A stretch of DNA of 64,000 bases, from the NCBI GenBank assembly GCA_029215795.1, contig JARDYH010000007.1, positions 17,457,763 through 17,521,762 on the forward strand. Reading direction: 5' to 3'. A program made the position numbers and the translations under genes. The notes beneath the pieces were generated by a model, which saw only the letters and a list, made by a program, of their open reading frames with translations, did not search any database and was not told where the DNA came from. Source of the stretch: Anniella stebbinsi. Taxonomy: Eukaryota > Chordata > Lepidosauria > Squamata > Anniellidae. Shown piece after piece: positions 1 to 9,700 of this stretch. How positions within the stretch are numbered: position 1 is the first letter of the stretch; every line of letters starts with the position of its first letter.

Positions 1-59
1 AATGTTTTTAAAGTTGCTTGTTTGCTTTTCATTTTCCATCCTGACCGCTTATAAATTCA

Positions 60-245
60 GCCCAAAGTGCAACAACAATGGCAGCAACAGTAATTTGTCT
101 GTGGTTTACAACCCATTTCGAACCATGGTTTCTGATTTGCTAGCTGATTACAAATCATGGTTTGTAAATTCAGTTTCCTTTATCATGGTTTGGTATGATG
201 TGTGAATTAAGCCTACCTATAAACCAGATTCTTGTGATCTTTCAT
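60..245. repeat. MITE-like palindromic fragment (ccatggttt family)
   Basis: Contains the recurrent motifs aaccatggttt and atcatggttt in both orientations and ends in a degraded atgatgtgtgaa terminus. Related to the family seen at 11290, 16478, 35340 and 43500. Confidence 0.45.
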
Positions 246-582
246 TGAACCTAATGTTGCATTAGAGAATAAAAGAACTGTATTTGTGATTTTTAAAAAA
301 TCTCGTTTTCGTTACAATTGATAACAAGCTATTGCAAATTTTCTGAAATAGTTTTAAGTTAACGCATTTTGTTCTCAACTGAAAATGAATGAGTGGAATG
401 GAATAAGTGACAATGAAGGAAAATATAAAATAGCTTCAATATAAGCTATTGAAAAAAGCAGTATGCCATCACTCTCAGTGAAAGTCTTTACCCATTTGCA
501 TAGTCTAGCGTGTCGTTTATAATTTCTCAGTACTGCAGGAATATATACATAAATCACAGATTATCTTTTTTTCCTTTTACAG

Positions 583-674
583 TAAGTAACTTAGCACTTG
601 TAAAGCCAGAAAAGGCAAAAGCGGTTGAGAATTACCTTATACAGATGGCAAGATTTGGACAGTTAAGTGGAAAG
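583..674 (+). CDS. PDCD5: PDCD5 coding exon 4
   Basis: Acceptor ttttacAG and donor aaagGTATGT. The exon begins with the last two bases of a split leucine codon and then encodes 30 residues, from [10 protein letters not shown] to GQLSGK. It corresponds to human exon 4, with Phe for Tyr in MARFGQ and Gly for Glu before the final Lys. Confidence 0.95.
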
Positions 675-3607
675 GTATGTTGATTCTTTGTCGTGACTTC
701 CTGATAAAACACACCTTGGAAACTACAATTTCATGGCATGTAGATCTATACCTGAATGTTCAGAGACAGTATATTCTTGAGTACCAAGGCTCCCAGAAGC
801 ACCCAACCATTGTTTGAAAAAATAATGCCAAATTAAATGGATCATGGTCTGATCCAGTAAGGCGATTCTTACAGATCTTGGAAAAAGGACTGGTTTATAA
901 GCTTTTAAAAGTTATACTGCAGTTAGAATAATCCTTTTCGCCATCTCTACAGTAGTTTCCAAATAATTCTTCCTTCAGTTTTGAAACCAAAAGCAATTAG
1001 TTTATAAACTATGAGAGATGTTTATAAACTATGAGAGAAGACCCTGCTTTCCTCCGAAGTCCTTTGTGCATGCTAAAGGATACAGAGGATTGGTGGTGAC
1101 TACAAATAATGGCTGGCTAGCAAACTAAATAATTGTCTGTTAATAAGAATAAAGAATTGCTGTACACTTTTTCCCTTTGTATTTTGGTTCTGTAGTTCAC
1201 TGACATTCAGTTTAAGATGAAGGGGCAGCCTATATGTACAGTTTGAACTGCTGCTTGCTGCAGCTTGAACCTTCCTAAAACCAATTCCAAATAATTTAGA
1301 AGGAAACTTTTAAAATAAGAAAATCCTCCTGTTCTGAGAGGAAAATGAGAATAAAAGGTGCAATATAAGCCATTCCATCGGCATGGGTTTTCTTTTTCTT
1401 TTTGGGATTCCCAGGTATCAGAACAAGGGTTGATAGAAATACTTGAAAAAGTGAGTCAGCAAACTGACAAGAAAACAACAGTAAAGGTAAGTTAGCTTTA
1501 AATCAATAAAAGCCTGTTTGTAAGGCTGCAATCCTTTGCATGTTTAGACAGAAAAAGTCCTATGCCTCCCAACACTACCAGACTTTTTTTCTGTCTAAAA
1601 ATATGCTCTAAATGATACAAATTGCTGAAAAGTGGAACCATTTACATAATTTTGTAAACAATAGAACTACATCTGCATGTCAGTTATTGTATAAAGCTGG
1701 CAACTTGTATTAGCAGAAAATACCTGTCTCCCGTAGTTCATTGCTTAAGACTTTTATTCATACTCCCTATCATTCTCCTGAGATATAGGACAACGTAAGT
1801 GGAAACTAGTAGCTTGTGTACTGTATTTTCAAATTTTGACATGTCACTTTCCCAGAAAAATGGTTTTCCAGGTCATAAATCTGCAGATATGTAGGAAAAA
1901 CAGAAGAATCATTTACAATGTTTTCATGTAGTGTTAACAGAAAGTGGCACCATATTTAAAATTCATTTTATTTTGTACCCCCTTCACCTTTCCTCACAGT
2001 GATTTTTATGCTGCTGGGTTCCTCAGCTAGACGCTGAAAACATTATTGATGCTGTTCGGGCATAGAGAATGCAGGCCCCAGCAAGACTATAGATTATGGT
2101 TCCCACTCTGAGATGATGGAGTATTAAAGGATGCCAGTGAGTCTAGAATGTGCACTGGCCCCTTTGACCACATGGTTTGTAACAGACAGGTACAGAATCT
2201 ACAAGATTTAGAAACTTGCCTACACATACGAAGTATGGAAACTTCCCCTAACACCACTCTAGTAACCCACTGTATGTCTGAGCAGCTGTACAAGAGCTCC
2301 TGTCTTCAGGAAATGGATGATTATTTCTGAATTGCATGCAACTAGCCCCCACCCTATGTCCAGAGATACCAGGGCACTGTTATGGTGAAGATGATGAACT
2401 GAAATCTAAGAAGTCCTCAACACAACTCTCACCTGAGAACTTCCCTTAGGCTAGGGTGTCCAGATGGCCCGGGGTTTCCTGGTCCTAACCTGGAAACCTA
2501 GGCCGAACCGGGGTGGCGGGGGGTCACGCAGCAGTGGCGGGAGGCGGGCAGCGCGAGGCACTTACTTGCTGGAGCATCCGCTTCCCTCCGGTGCTCAGAA
2601 TCTACTGAGAAACAGGCTTCGCGGCCTGTCCCTCAGTAGCACGCCAGGTGATGACGTCATCACCCAGCGCGTACTGAGAGACAAGCCAGGAAGCCTGTTT
2701 CTCAGTAGATTCTGAGCACCGGAGGGAAGCGGACGCCCAGGTAAGGAGCGTGGGGCGGCGCGGGGGGGGGGGGGTTGTTTTGGGGGGGGTGGCGGGGGGG
2801 GGGGTCCGGGATTTTGATTGTCATAATCTGGTCACCCTACCTTAGGCAAGCCACTATGCCTCTGCCTGCCTGCCCCCCTTCATATATAATATGAGGATTA
2901 TCCTACCTTAAGGGGCTATTGCTTTGGTTTAGATCAGGGATAGACAAATTTCATGTTTCCAGGATCAACTTTGTTTTTTTTTACTAGAACCCTGAGGTCC
3001 ACCAGCCAGAGTCAGGTGCAAAATAGTGGCTGCAGGGCAGGCATACACATAAAATTCAGGAACAGCGTGCCTCTGAGCCACATAGTCAATGCAGGGATTT
3101 GTTTTAGTACCACCAATGAGCTCATTCATTGATTCCACACACCCAGCTTTATTAGTTTCTGTAGCCTAATTTAGAAGAGAGCATTGGAAAGTTGCTATTG
3201 TTGAACATTTGAGTCAGAAACCCTTGCTGACTTATTGAAACTCAAGATCTATCCTGATCTCCCTCCTGCCCACCCCCGACTTAAGACTTTAGTAATTCAG
3301 GAAAACTGTAAATAAAAATAAAATGACAATTTCCCTATATGTCACTTGAAAACATGTACAGGAAAACAGTCGAGCAACGCCCAAAAACTCACATATTCGT
3401 TTTAGAATCGGCATCTTGCAAAAATCCTGGGAGCTTTTGTGCTTGATGCTGTTTCTCATAACATAAGTAGGGAATTCTAGTGGCTGTAGAAGAAATTCTA
3501 ATTGATTAATATTAGCTTCAAATTGTTGTAAAGCTGCTTTCATCTGCAGTGTATTTTTTCCGTAGTTCAACAGAAGAAAAGTATTGGATTCTGATGAGGA
3601 AGATTAA
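583..3607 (+). CDS. PDCD5: Programmed cell death 5, 3' part (coding exons 4-6; gene continues upstream of the window)
   Basis: Coding sequence is join(583..674,1415..1486,3566..3607); the first exons lie left of the window. The joined reading frame matches PDCD5, a small, mainly helical nuclear/cytosolic protein that rises during apoptosis and is linked in the literature to TIP60, p53 and the CCT chaperonin. What is seen: motifs [29 protein letters not shown] and FNRRKV in the family order, with consensus AG/GT splice sites and compatible phases. The C-terminus ends DSDEED, shorter than the human DSDEDDDY. It lies tail to tail with ANKRD27, as in mammals. Confidence 0.95.
1001..1040. repeat. 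20-bp tandem duplication
   Basis: Two adjacent copies of a 20-base unit starting tttataaactatgagaga, differing at one base, in a PDCD5 intron. Confidence 0.8.
1415..1486 (+). CDS. PDCD5: PDCD5 coding exon 5
   Basis: Acceptor ttcccAG, donor GTAAGT. A phase-0 exon of 24 codons, from [12 protein letters not shown] to KKTTVK, matching the conserved PDCD5 core helix. Confidence 0.95.
1527..1603. repeat. Palindromic MITE-like repeat (caatcctatgcatgtttagacag family)
   Basis: Left arm gcaatcctttgcatg then tttagacagaaaaagtccta; right arm mirrors it (ttttttctgtctaaa). Other copies lie at 8411, 10490, 15746, 46970 and 58993. Confidence 0.55.
2452..2839. mobile_element. Non-autonomous hAT transposon (MITE) with 8-bp TSD and perfect internal hairpin
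   Basis: Ends TAGGGTGTCC and GGTCACCCTA are imperfect terminal inverted repeats. CCTTAGGC flanks both sides (2444-2451 and 2840-2847), the 8-bp target duplication expected of hAT elements. The interior holds a perfect 43-bp inverted repeat (2578-2620 with 2690-2732), the palindrome gatgacgtcatc in the loop, and long G runs near 2762-2805. No transposase. Related ends occur at 59120-59428 and 39105-39425. It sits inside an older MIR/L2-like repeat whose halves abut the insertion. Confidence 0.85.
2762..2805 (+). repeat. G-rich tract, possible G-quadruplex
   Basis: Runs of about 13, 8 and 11 guanines separated by short T-rich spacers, within the hAT element. Run lengths in such tracts are prone to assembly error. 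Confidence 0.6.
3566..3607 (+). CDS. PDCD5: PDCD5 last coding exon with stop
   Basis: Acceptor tttccgtAG. Encodes [13 protein letters not shown] and then TAA. The acidic tail is about two residues shorter than in mammals and lacks the terminal Asp-Tyr. Confidence 0.93.
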   Translation, partial: FNRRKVLDSDEED

Positions 3608-3770
3608 TTAGTGAAATACAAAGATGGTCGCCAACTGCAAATCTCCTGGAATATGTCAAGGAAAGTAGATGAAACGTTTACACAGTTTTTTTTCTTGTAT
3701 ACATTTTTATATGAATGCAAACCAAATGATCTCCTGTTCTGTATAATAAAATTGAGTAAAATGGTTTTCT
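3608..3770 (+). other. PDCD5: PDCD5 3' UTR with poly(A) signal
   Basis: AATAAA at 3745-3750, about 140 bases after the stop, is the first canonical signal downstream. Cleavage is expected near 3765-3775. The end point is inferred from the signal only. Confidence 0.6.
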
Positions 3771-4069
3771 TAGATCATTTTTATATTAAAAAGCCTGAGG
3801 CATAAGGATTCATTCACTATCACTTGGGCTTCAGCTTTCCTTTGACACTCCATTGACAAGCACATTCTGCTGTTGGCACCTCTAAATGACGTGCTTGCCT
3901 TCATCTGCAACCATAGGTGCATAAACCAATGGAGAGTGGGGAAAAAACCTGCATTGCAAACAGCCACAGGTTTGTCAAAGTTAGTAGAGTTACAGGCAAA
4001 ATATGTTTTGGAGAGAGATGATCATTTGTATACATAAGCTGTGGAGTGGGAGGGGGGCTGCTGCACCCA

Positions 4070-4330
4070 TTTAATGTTTCTGATTTCTCAACCATGGTTA
4101 AGGGATTAGGAGCAGCCATGGAGGTTCACCCCCCAGTGCAAATTCTTCCTACCCTTTCTCCTGATGGCCTTAAACATGGTTAACATCTACCAGGATTTGC
4201 TGTTAGCTAGGATTTTGAAACTGACTTCAAAATATTGCTTGATAGCAAAATCTGGTTGGCGTGAACCGTAGTTTAAAAGAATTAGGAGCAGCATGTGTGC
4301 GTTATATGTCATGTCAACTTGGATACTAGA
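4070..4330. repeat. Degraded ccatggtt-family MITE fragment
   Basis: Shows caaccatggttaaggg, aacatggttaac and further related words in the PDCD5-ANKRD27 intergenic space. Boundaries are uncertain. Confidence 0.35.
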
Positions 4331-4714
4331 ACACTTAGGCAGAAATAAATCTTTTGGCTAGCAAAAACACGGTTCCATGATGCTGTATGATCTGCTGCAT
4401 TAAAAGAAAGTCTTGGCTAGCACACTATTAAATTGAATTATCGGTTTAAGAAAGTATTCTTTTAGTACGGTGCTTTTTCTCCCCCTCATGGAGTAGCTAG
4501 TTAACTCAGAATGCTTCCAACAATTGGCTATGATACAGCCAAACTGAAGAACGTTTGAGTCTTGATTTCAACAGGAGATTAATGTGCTTCAATCTTCTGC
4601 ACTAAAATCAATTATGAGCTTAACTATGGCTGGATTGCATCCTTTAAGTATCAGTGCAACACAATCCTATATTGACAAAAATGTTTGATTTTATTCAGGC
4701 TGTATATTTTTCAG

Positions 4715-4777
4715 TATACAGAGTTGTCGAGGCAGCTGCCCGAGTCCTCTGGCCCATCTTACCTGCATGATGCCATT
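4715..4777 (+). other. Orphan exon-like segment
   Basis: A 63-base stretch lies between a good acceptor (tatatttttcAG) and a good donor (GTAAGT). It is open in frame 0 (YTELSRQLPESSGPSYLHDA plus Ile). It lies between the predicted 3' ends of PDCD5 and ANKRD27. I do not recognise the peptide. It may be a chance match or an alternative PDCD5 exon. Confidence 0.2.
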
Positions 4778-5214
4778 GTAAGTTCATGTTGTGCCTTTTT
4801 GTTGGAGAATGCTATAAGAAATGTTTAATCTGTACACTGTACCAACATCACATGTAAGCCAGAATGTAAAAGGAAGAGGGGTCACCCTCTTTCTGACTTG
4901 TGGAGGTGAAGTATATATAGTAGAGCTTTGAAACAGATATTAAAACCTTTCCATAAAGAAAACTGAGTTGTAGTAAGCTATCTTTTGTCAATTCTAGTTG
5001 CATGAAAGGTCTATTTTATGTGCATTAAAATAGCGAGCATCGACTAAAATTGGAAGTCCTGTCTATGTGTATATAGGCTGGTGTTCACATCTTCATACAA
5101 CTCAATCTGTGTTAATGAAACTGGAACACGAGCCTAAGCGTTCTAAGAAAGTGTTTTGGTACTCCTGATAGAAATGCCCATCAGCCAAGCTACAAATGAA
5201 GACTTACTGTAAAA

Positions 5215-6487
5215 GTCGCACATTAAAAGCATAGGTTTATTAATTTTACTAGTCTCTTCCATCATTTGGCACAAGTCCAAGGCACATAAGAAAATCAGAT
5301 GAACTCAACTACTTAGTAGAAAAATATACGTCTCCTTCATGAGCACACTAGATAGAGCTCTACCTTTTATGCCTTACATCAACATTCTGTAGCGAGAAAT
5401 CTTGACAGACTGTTTGACCATCCAAAATAGGTTATCCAACAGTTTAAATACCCTCAAGTATACAAATATTACATAAAAACAAAATGTTAACTGAGCAAGG
5501 TCGTTGTGCTGTTCAAGTGATAACCCAACCCCTTTTTCAAAATAAAAAAATAGAATGTTTACCTAAAGCTGACATCCCATTTCTAAAAGTGCACAAGAGA
5601 TCAATTTGAAACTGTCTTTTAAAGTAAGGACAACTAAGCTGCTTCTCAAAGTCCCATCAGACACAGTACTCCCTTTAACTAGGCTTATTGCATTTAGTAG
5701 AATTGCTTTCTTGTATCACAAATAAATTGGGTCAGGCCATAGTCTCTATACAGGAATTTTGAGACTCTTGTGGGATGCTTAACAAAATAAGAGCACGCTG
5801 AGTTTCAGTTGCAACTCGGCTTGTTTGCAGAAAGTTTTCTTAATATATGCTCTCCTCACTAAGAAAAAGGTGCAACCATTAAAAGTACTTAACCTTCCAT
5901 ATTCCAACTCCCAATACATGGCCCACATTCCAATAAAATCAATGAAAACTAAATGAACTGCGATCTTGCCTTCTGTGTCAAGCTTTATGTACAGCTCTCC
6001 GTGCTGAAGTGCTGTAAGTCCTTCCAATGATCAGTGTAAATCAGTGGCACAAAAACTGAAGAAAACCCCACTGCCTTTTTAAACTACAATATCTAGGCTT
6101 TGGAAATCCCATAGAAATCCTGCCTCACGCACACCCTTACTGTTGAAACTGATTTGGAGAGTGCAAGAATACAGAAATAGGTCTACATATTTTTGATATC
6201 TCAATAAATGTCTTGATTGAGGTGGGGTGTTAATGGATTGAACTTATTGGGTTGTGTAGATTTGTCCACAAATAATCAGAGTGTTTCAATCTCCCAAAGT
6301 GCAAAGCACATTGGCAGGAAGAAAAGCTTCCCCTCCCATTCCCAAACAACCTTCTGATCCAGGTTTCAAGCCTTGGTTGCATCCACTGATCCTTCAGTGC
6401 TGGCCGGGAAGAGAGTGAAACTGATGCCGTCTGGTTCTTAAGTTTGCTACCAACAACCAGATTTCCTGGTCAGTGTTTTTGAAAGCA
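5215..6487 (-). other. ANKRD27: ANKRD27 3' UTR with poly(A) signal
   Basis: On the minus strand AATAAA occurs at 5241-5236, about 1.25 kb after the stop codon. Cleavage is expected around 5210-5225. No coding exon or repeat is evident in this stretch. The extent is inferred from the signal. Confidence 0.55.
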
Positions 6488-6760
6488 TCAATCATCTGAG
6501 CAGCCTTCTAGTGAAGAAACACTCGGATCTCTGGATCTGGATAAACTGCAGATGTCACTGACGTCTGTGGCTGAAAGGGCCACATTAACAGTATGTCTCC
6601 GATGCATTAGTTTACTTTTAAGAGGTGCCGCTGCCACATCAGTGTCGTCTTCCTTTCTTGTGGGTTCGTCTCTGCTGCTGGCATCAAAGATCTGAGTTTG
6701 GCTTAGATCTAAAGAGTCCACGGGCTTTAGTTTGCTCTTATCAAAGCTCTTAATCGCTAA
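6488..6760 (-). CDS. ANKRD27: ANKRD27 coding exon 28 (C-terminus, stop)
   Basis: Residues 970-1059 and TGA. Acceptor ccctcctcAG. Begins [10 protein letters not shown] and contains HRRHTVNVA, matching the LRRHTVEDA motif near the human C-terminus. Otherwise Ser/Asp-rich and divergent. Confidence 0.93.
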   Translation of the reverse strand, partial: LAIKSFDKSKLKPVDSLDLSQTQIFDASSRDEPTRKEDDTDVAAAPLKSKLMHRRHTVNVALSATDVSDICSLSRSRDPSVSSLEGCSDD

Positions 6761-9700
6761 CTGAGGAGGGAAACAGTTTGAGTTAAGAATTCTGTATTTA
6801 TCTGGCAGACTTGTTAATCCAAAGCAAACATGGAATCTTAGAGTTGGAGGGGGACTTATAGGCTATCTAGTCCACCCCTTCTTAACGCATGAAATCCAGA
6901 GCTGGAGTATCACCCAATAGATGGCCTCTGCTTGAAAGTCCTCCATTAAGGGAGAGTCCTGCTCAGGGAATTGGTTCCAATGTTAAGCTGTTCTTACTGT
7001 TAAAAATGTTTCTCCTAATATTTAAGCCTAATTGAACCTCCTGTAACTCAAGCCCATTAGATCTAGTCCCATCCTCTGGGGCAGCAGAGAGGAAATATTT
7101 GCCGCCTCCTATGCGACAGCTCATCAGGGATTTGAAGAGTGCTATATCATGCCCACCCTCAGTTTTCTCTAGGCTAAACATAAATGTTTTTTCAACCTTT
7201 TAAAAAAAATCTCTTTATCTCAAACCTTCCTTCCTACCTGGTGCCGTAACTCATCATCGAAGTTAGGAACGCTTTTATCTCTTGTTATAGTTTTCCGCAA
7301 GTCTTTTGACCTAAAAAAAATACAATATGAAATGAAATGAAAATGAGCCATTATATTTCAATGCAGCAATGCGCTCAGGACACCAGTGCGCTTCTATCAG
7401 TCACTAGGTGGCAATGTTTCAATGACAAAAAGGCCCAGCTTGCCTTCATCCTTAATACTTGACCTTCCTGGGAGAGAAATGTCAGGACTTACCCTTTGGA
7501 GTTTAAGCTTGTAACGGTCTGAATCCAAGCCATTTCAATTTGTCCTTAGGACCATCAGCCATTTCTCCAACAGTCTAAATTAGGGGTGGCCAACCTGTAT
7601 ATCCTCACAGGATTCTCTATTCTCACCACTCTGGTTTAGAGAGGTTTATTTCTCTGGTTTAGAGAGGTTTATTTCGCCGCACAACATGACTTCATTTTCT
7701 AGCCCAGGCTAAGCAGCTCACGCCACCAGCTCTTAGAAGGGACCGTCAGTCAGTCTGACAGAACTCTGCTGTTAAATATTTTGTGACTTTTGTTTTCATA
7801 CTTTAAAATAGTTAAGCACCTTGACTGAATGGTGGCATATAAATTAAGTACAGTTCTTTGTACCTTTTTTATTTTACTAATAGCACAGTCCTATGCATGT
7901 TTACTCAGGAGTAAGTCCCACTTGTCTTCAGTGGGGCTCACTGCCTAGTAAGTGTGCTTAGAATTGTGGCTAAAGGCACTATTTATCCTTCCTCTTAAAC
8001 CAAGGTCAGGGGCCAGTATTGCTAACTGAATGTTCCGGGTTTGACAACTCAGTGATGAACTACAGAGCATGGAAGACTACAAAACGTATAGCCCACCAAC
8101 CCCCTTGTTTGTAGTACAGCACTTTGTTCCTCTTTATCCATGGTTGGACGACATCCTGCAGATCCAGCCTTTGCGCCATACTCCCAACACTTGAGGATTA
8201 GCTTTTGTTATTTGCTGCCAGTGCAGCATCAGGTAGTAAGAACATTGAAGGTATTTTTGAGACTTACTTGTTAAATCGGTTGATTGACTGGACGAGTTGA
8301 AGGCGCCTGGCGATGAGGTCATCCGCTATCTCAGGAGACTTAAAACCGACTGCAAGTTTAAGTAATAAAAAAGATTAAATTGGCATTCTGCACTAATCAA
8401 GTCTGCACAATCCTGAATTGTGCTTTGCTGTCTGGGGAATGCTGGGCGTTATAGGACTTTTTTCCTGACTAAATGTGCATAGGATTGCCCCTTAAAGCTA
8501 ATATTTCAAAATCTGCCAAAGTAGTAGAGATGCCTGAGCAGGTTAATAGGTCTCAAAAATGCTGAATGAAGCGGCAGACTGGATTGTACTCCTTCAGGTA
8601 GCAGGTTGGGGGATTTCGCATTTGAACTTTGACTTTAAAAAATAACTCCCTGCAAGTAGAAAATATGTAGAGAAGAGGCTGGTTCTGATCTTCTTTCCTG
8701 CTATGCTGGTTTTCTAGTAGGGAGGGTATTATACACATTTCATTTCATTTTAATAAAGGCTTTCCCACTTGCTCTCAGCAGCTTAGGATTTTGCCACGTC
8801 ATTCTATTGCCTGCAGACATCATGCCTTTGTGGAAACAGTTCCAAATACAGAAACTGGTACAAGCTGAGCACAGGGCTATGTGGAAAGTGGGGATTCAGC
8901 AATTGGTCCCTCTCACGCAAAGAAGGCCCCTGCACACCCAACTCCCTGGACCTTTCAAAATGCCTTCTTACAGCGTACCTCCTAGAATAAACTTCATGAC
9001 GCTACAGATTGCATTCAGGAGCAGAGGCAGTATGCCACTGGATACTGCACTCAGGAGCAACCATGGGAGAAGGCTTTTGCCTCCATGTCCAGCTGGTGGG
9101 CTTCCAACAGGCATGTAATTGGCCGCTACGGGAAACAGGGTGTCAAACTAGATGGTCTGATGCAGCAGAGACTTTCTAATGAAGAGGAACTCCTTAGTGA
9201 TGTACAAACAATGGAAGAAAAAACGCAGTAAGCCTATATCAGAGGCAGTAAGCCTATATACACCAGTTGCTGGGGAACATGGGTGGGAGGGTGCTGTTGC
9301 ACCCATGTCCTGCTTGTGGGTCCCTGATTGACAGCTGGTTGGCCACTGTGTGAACAGAGTGCTGGACTAGATGGACCCTCGGTCTGATCCAGCAGGGCTC
9401 TTCTGATGCTCTTAAAAACGCCCCTTGGAATTCTGCTGGATTCTAGAAAGTCCCCCCCACTCAGGGCAAGAAACAAAAATACATACAATTAACTGTGCAG
9501 TAAATTGAATGGGACTATAAAAGGAAAGGCAAAGCCTTCCCCATCCCAGATAACGTCACTGGGACGTGTGTGTGATTTTAAAGCTTAGAAATAATTAAGC
9601 CGCAAGCAGTATCCCTGCTTACACAATAGGTAACAGGTGACATCCCTGCTTACACAATGGGTAATAGGTAATATCCCAGCTTATACAATGGGAAGTCCTA

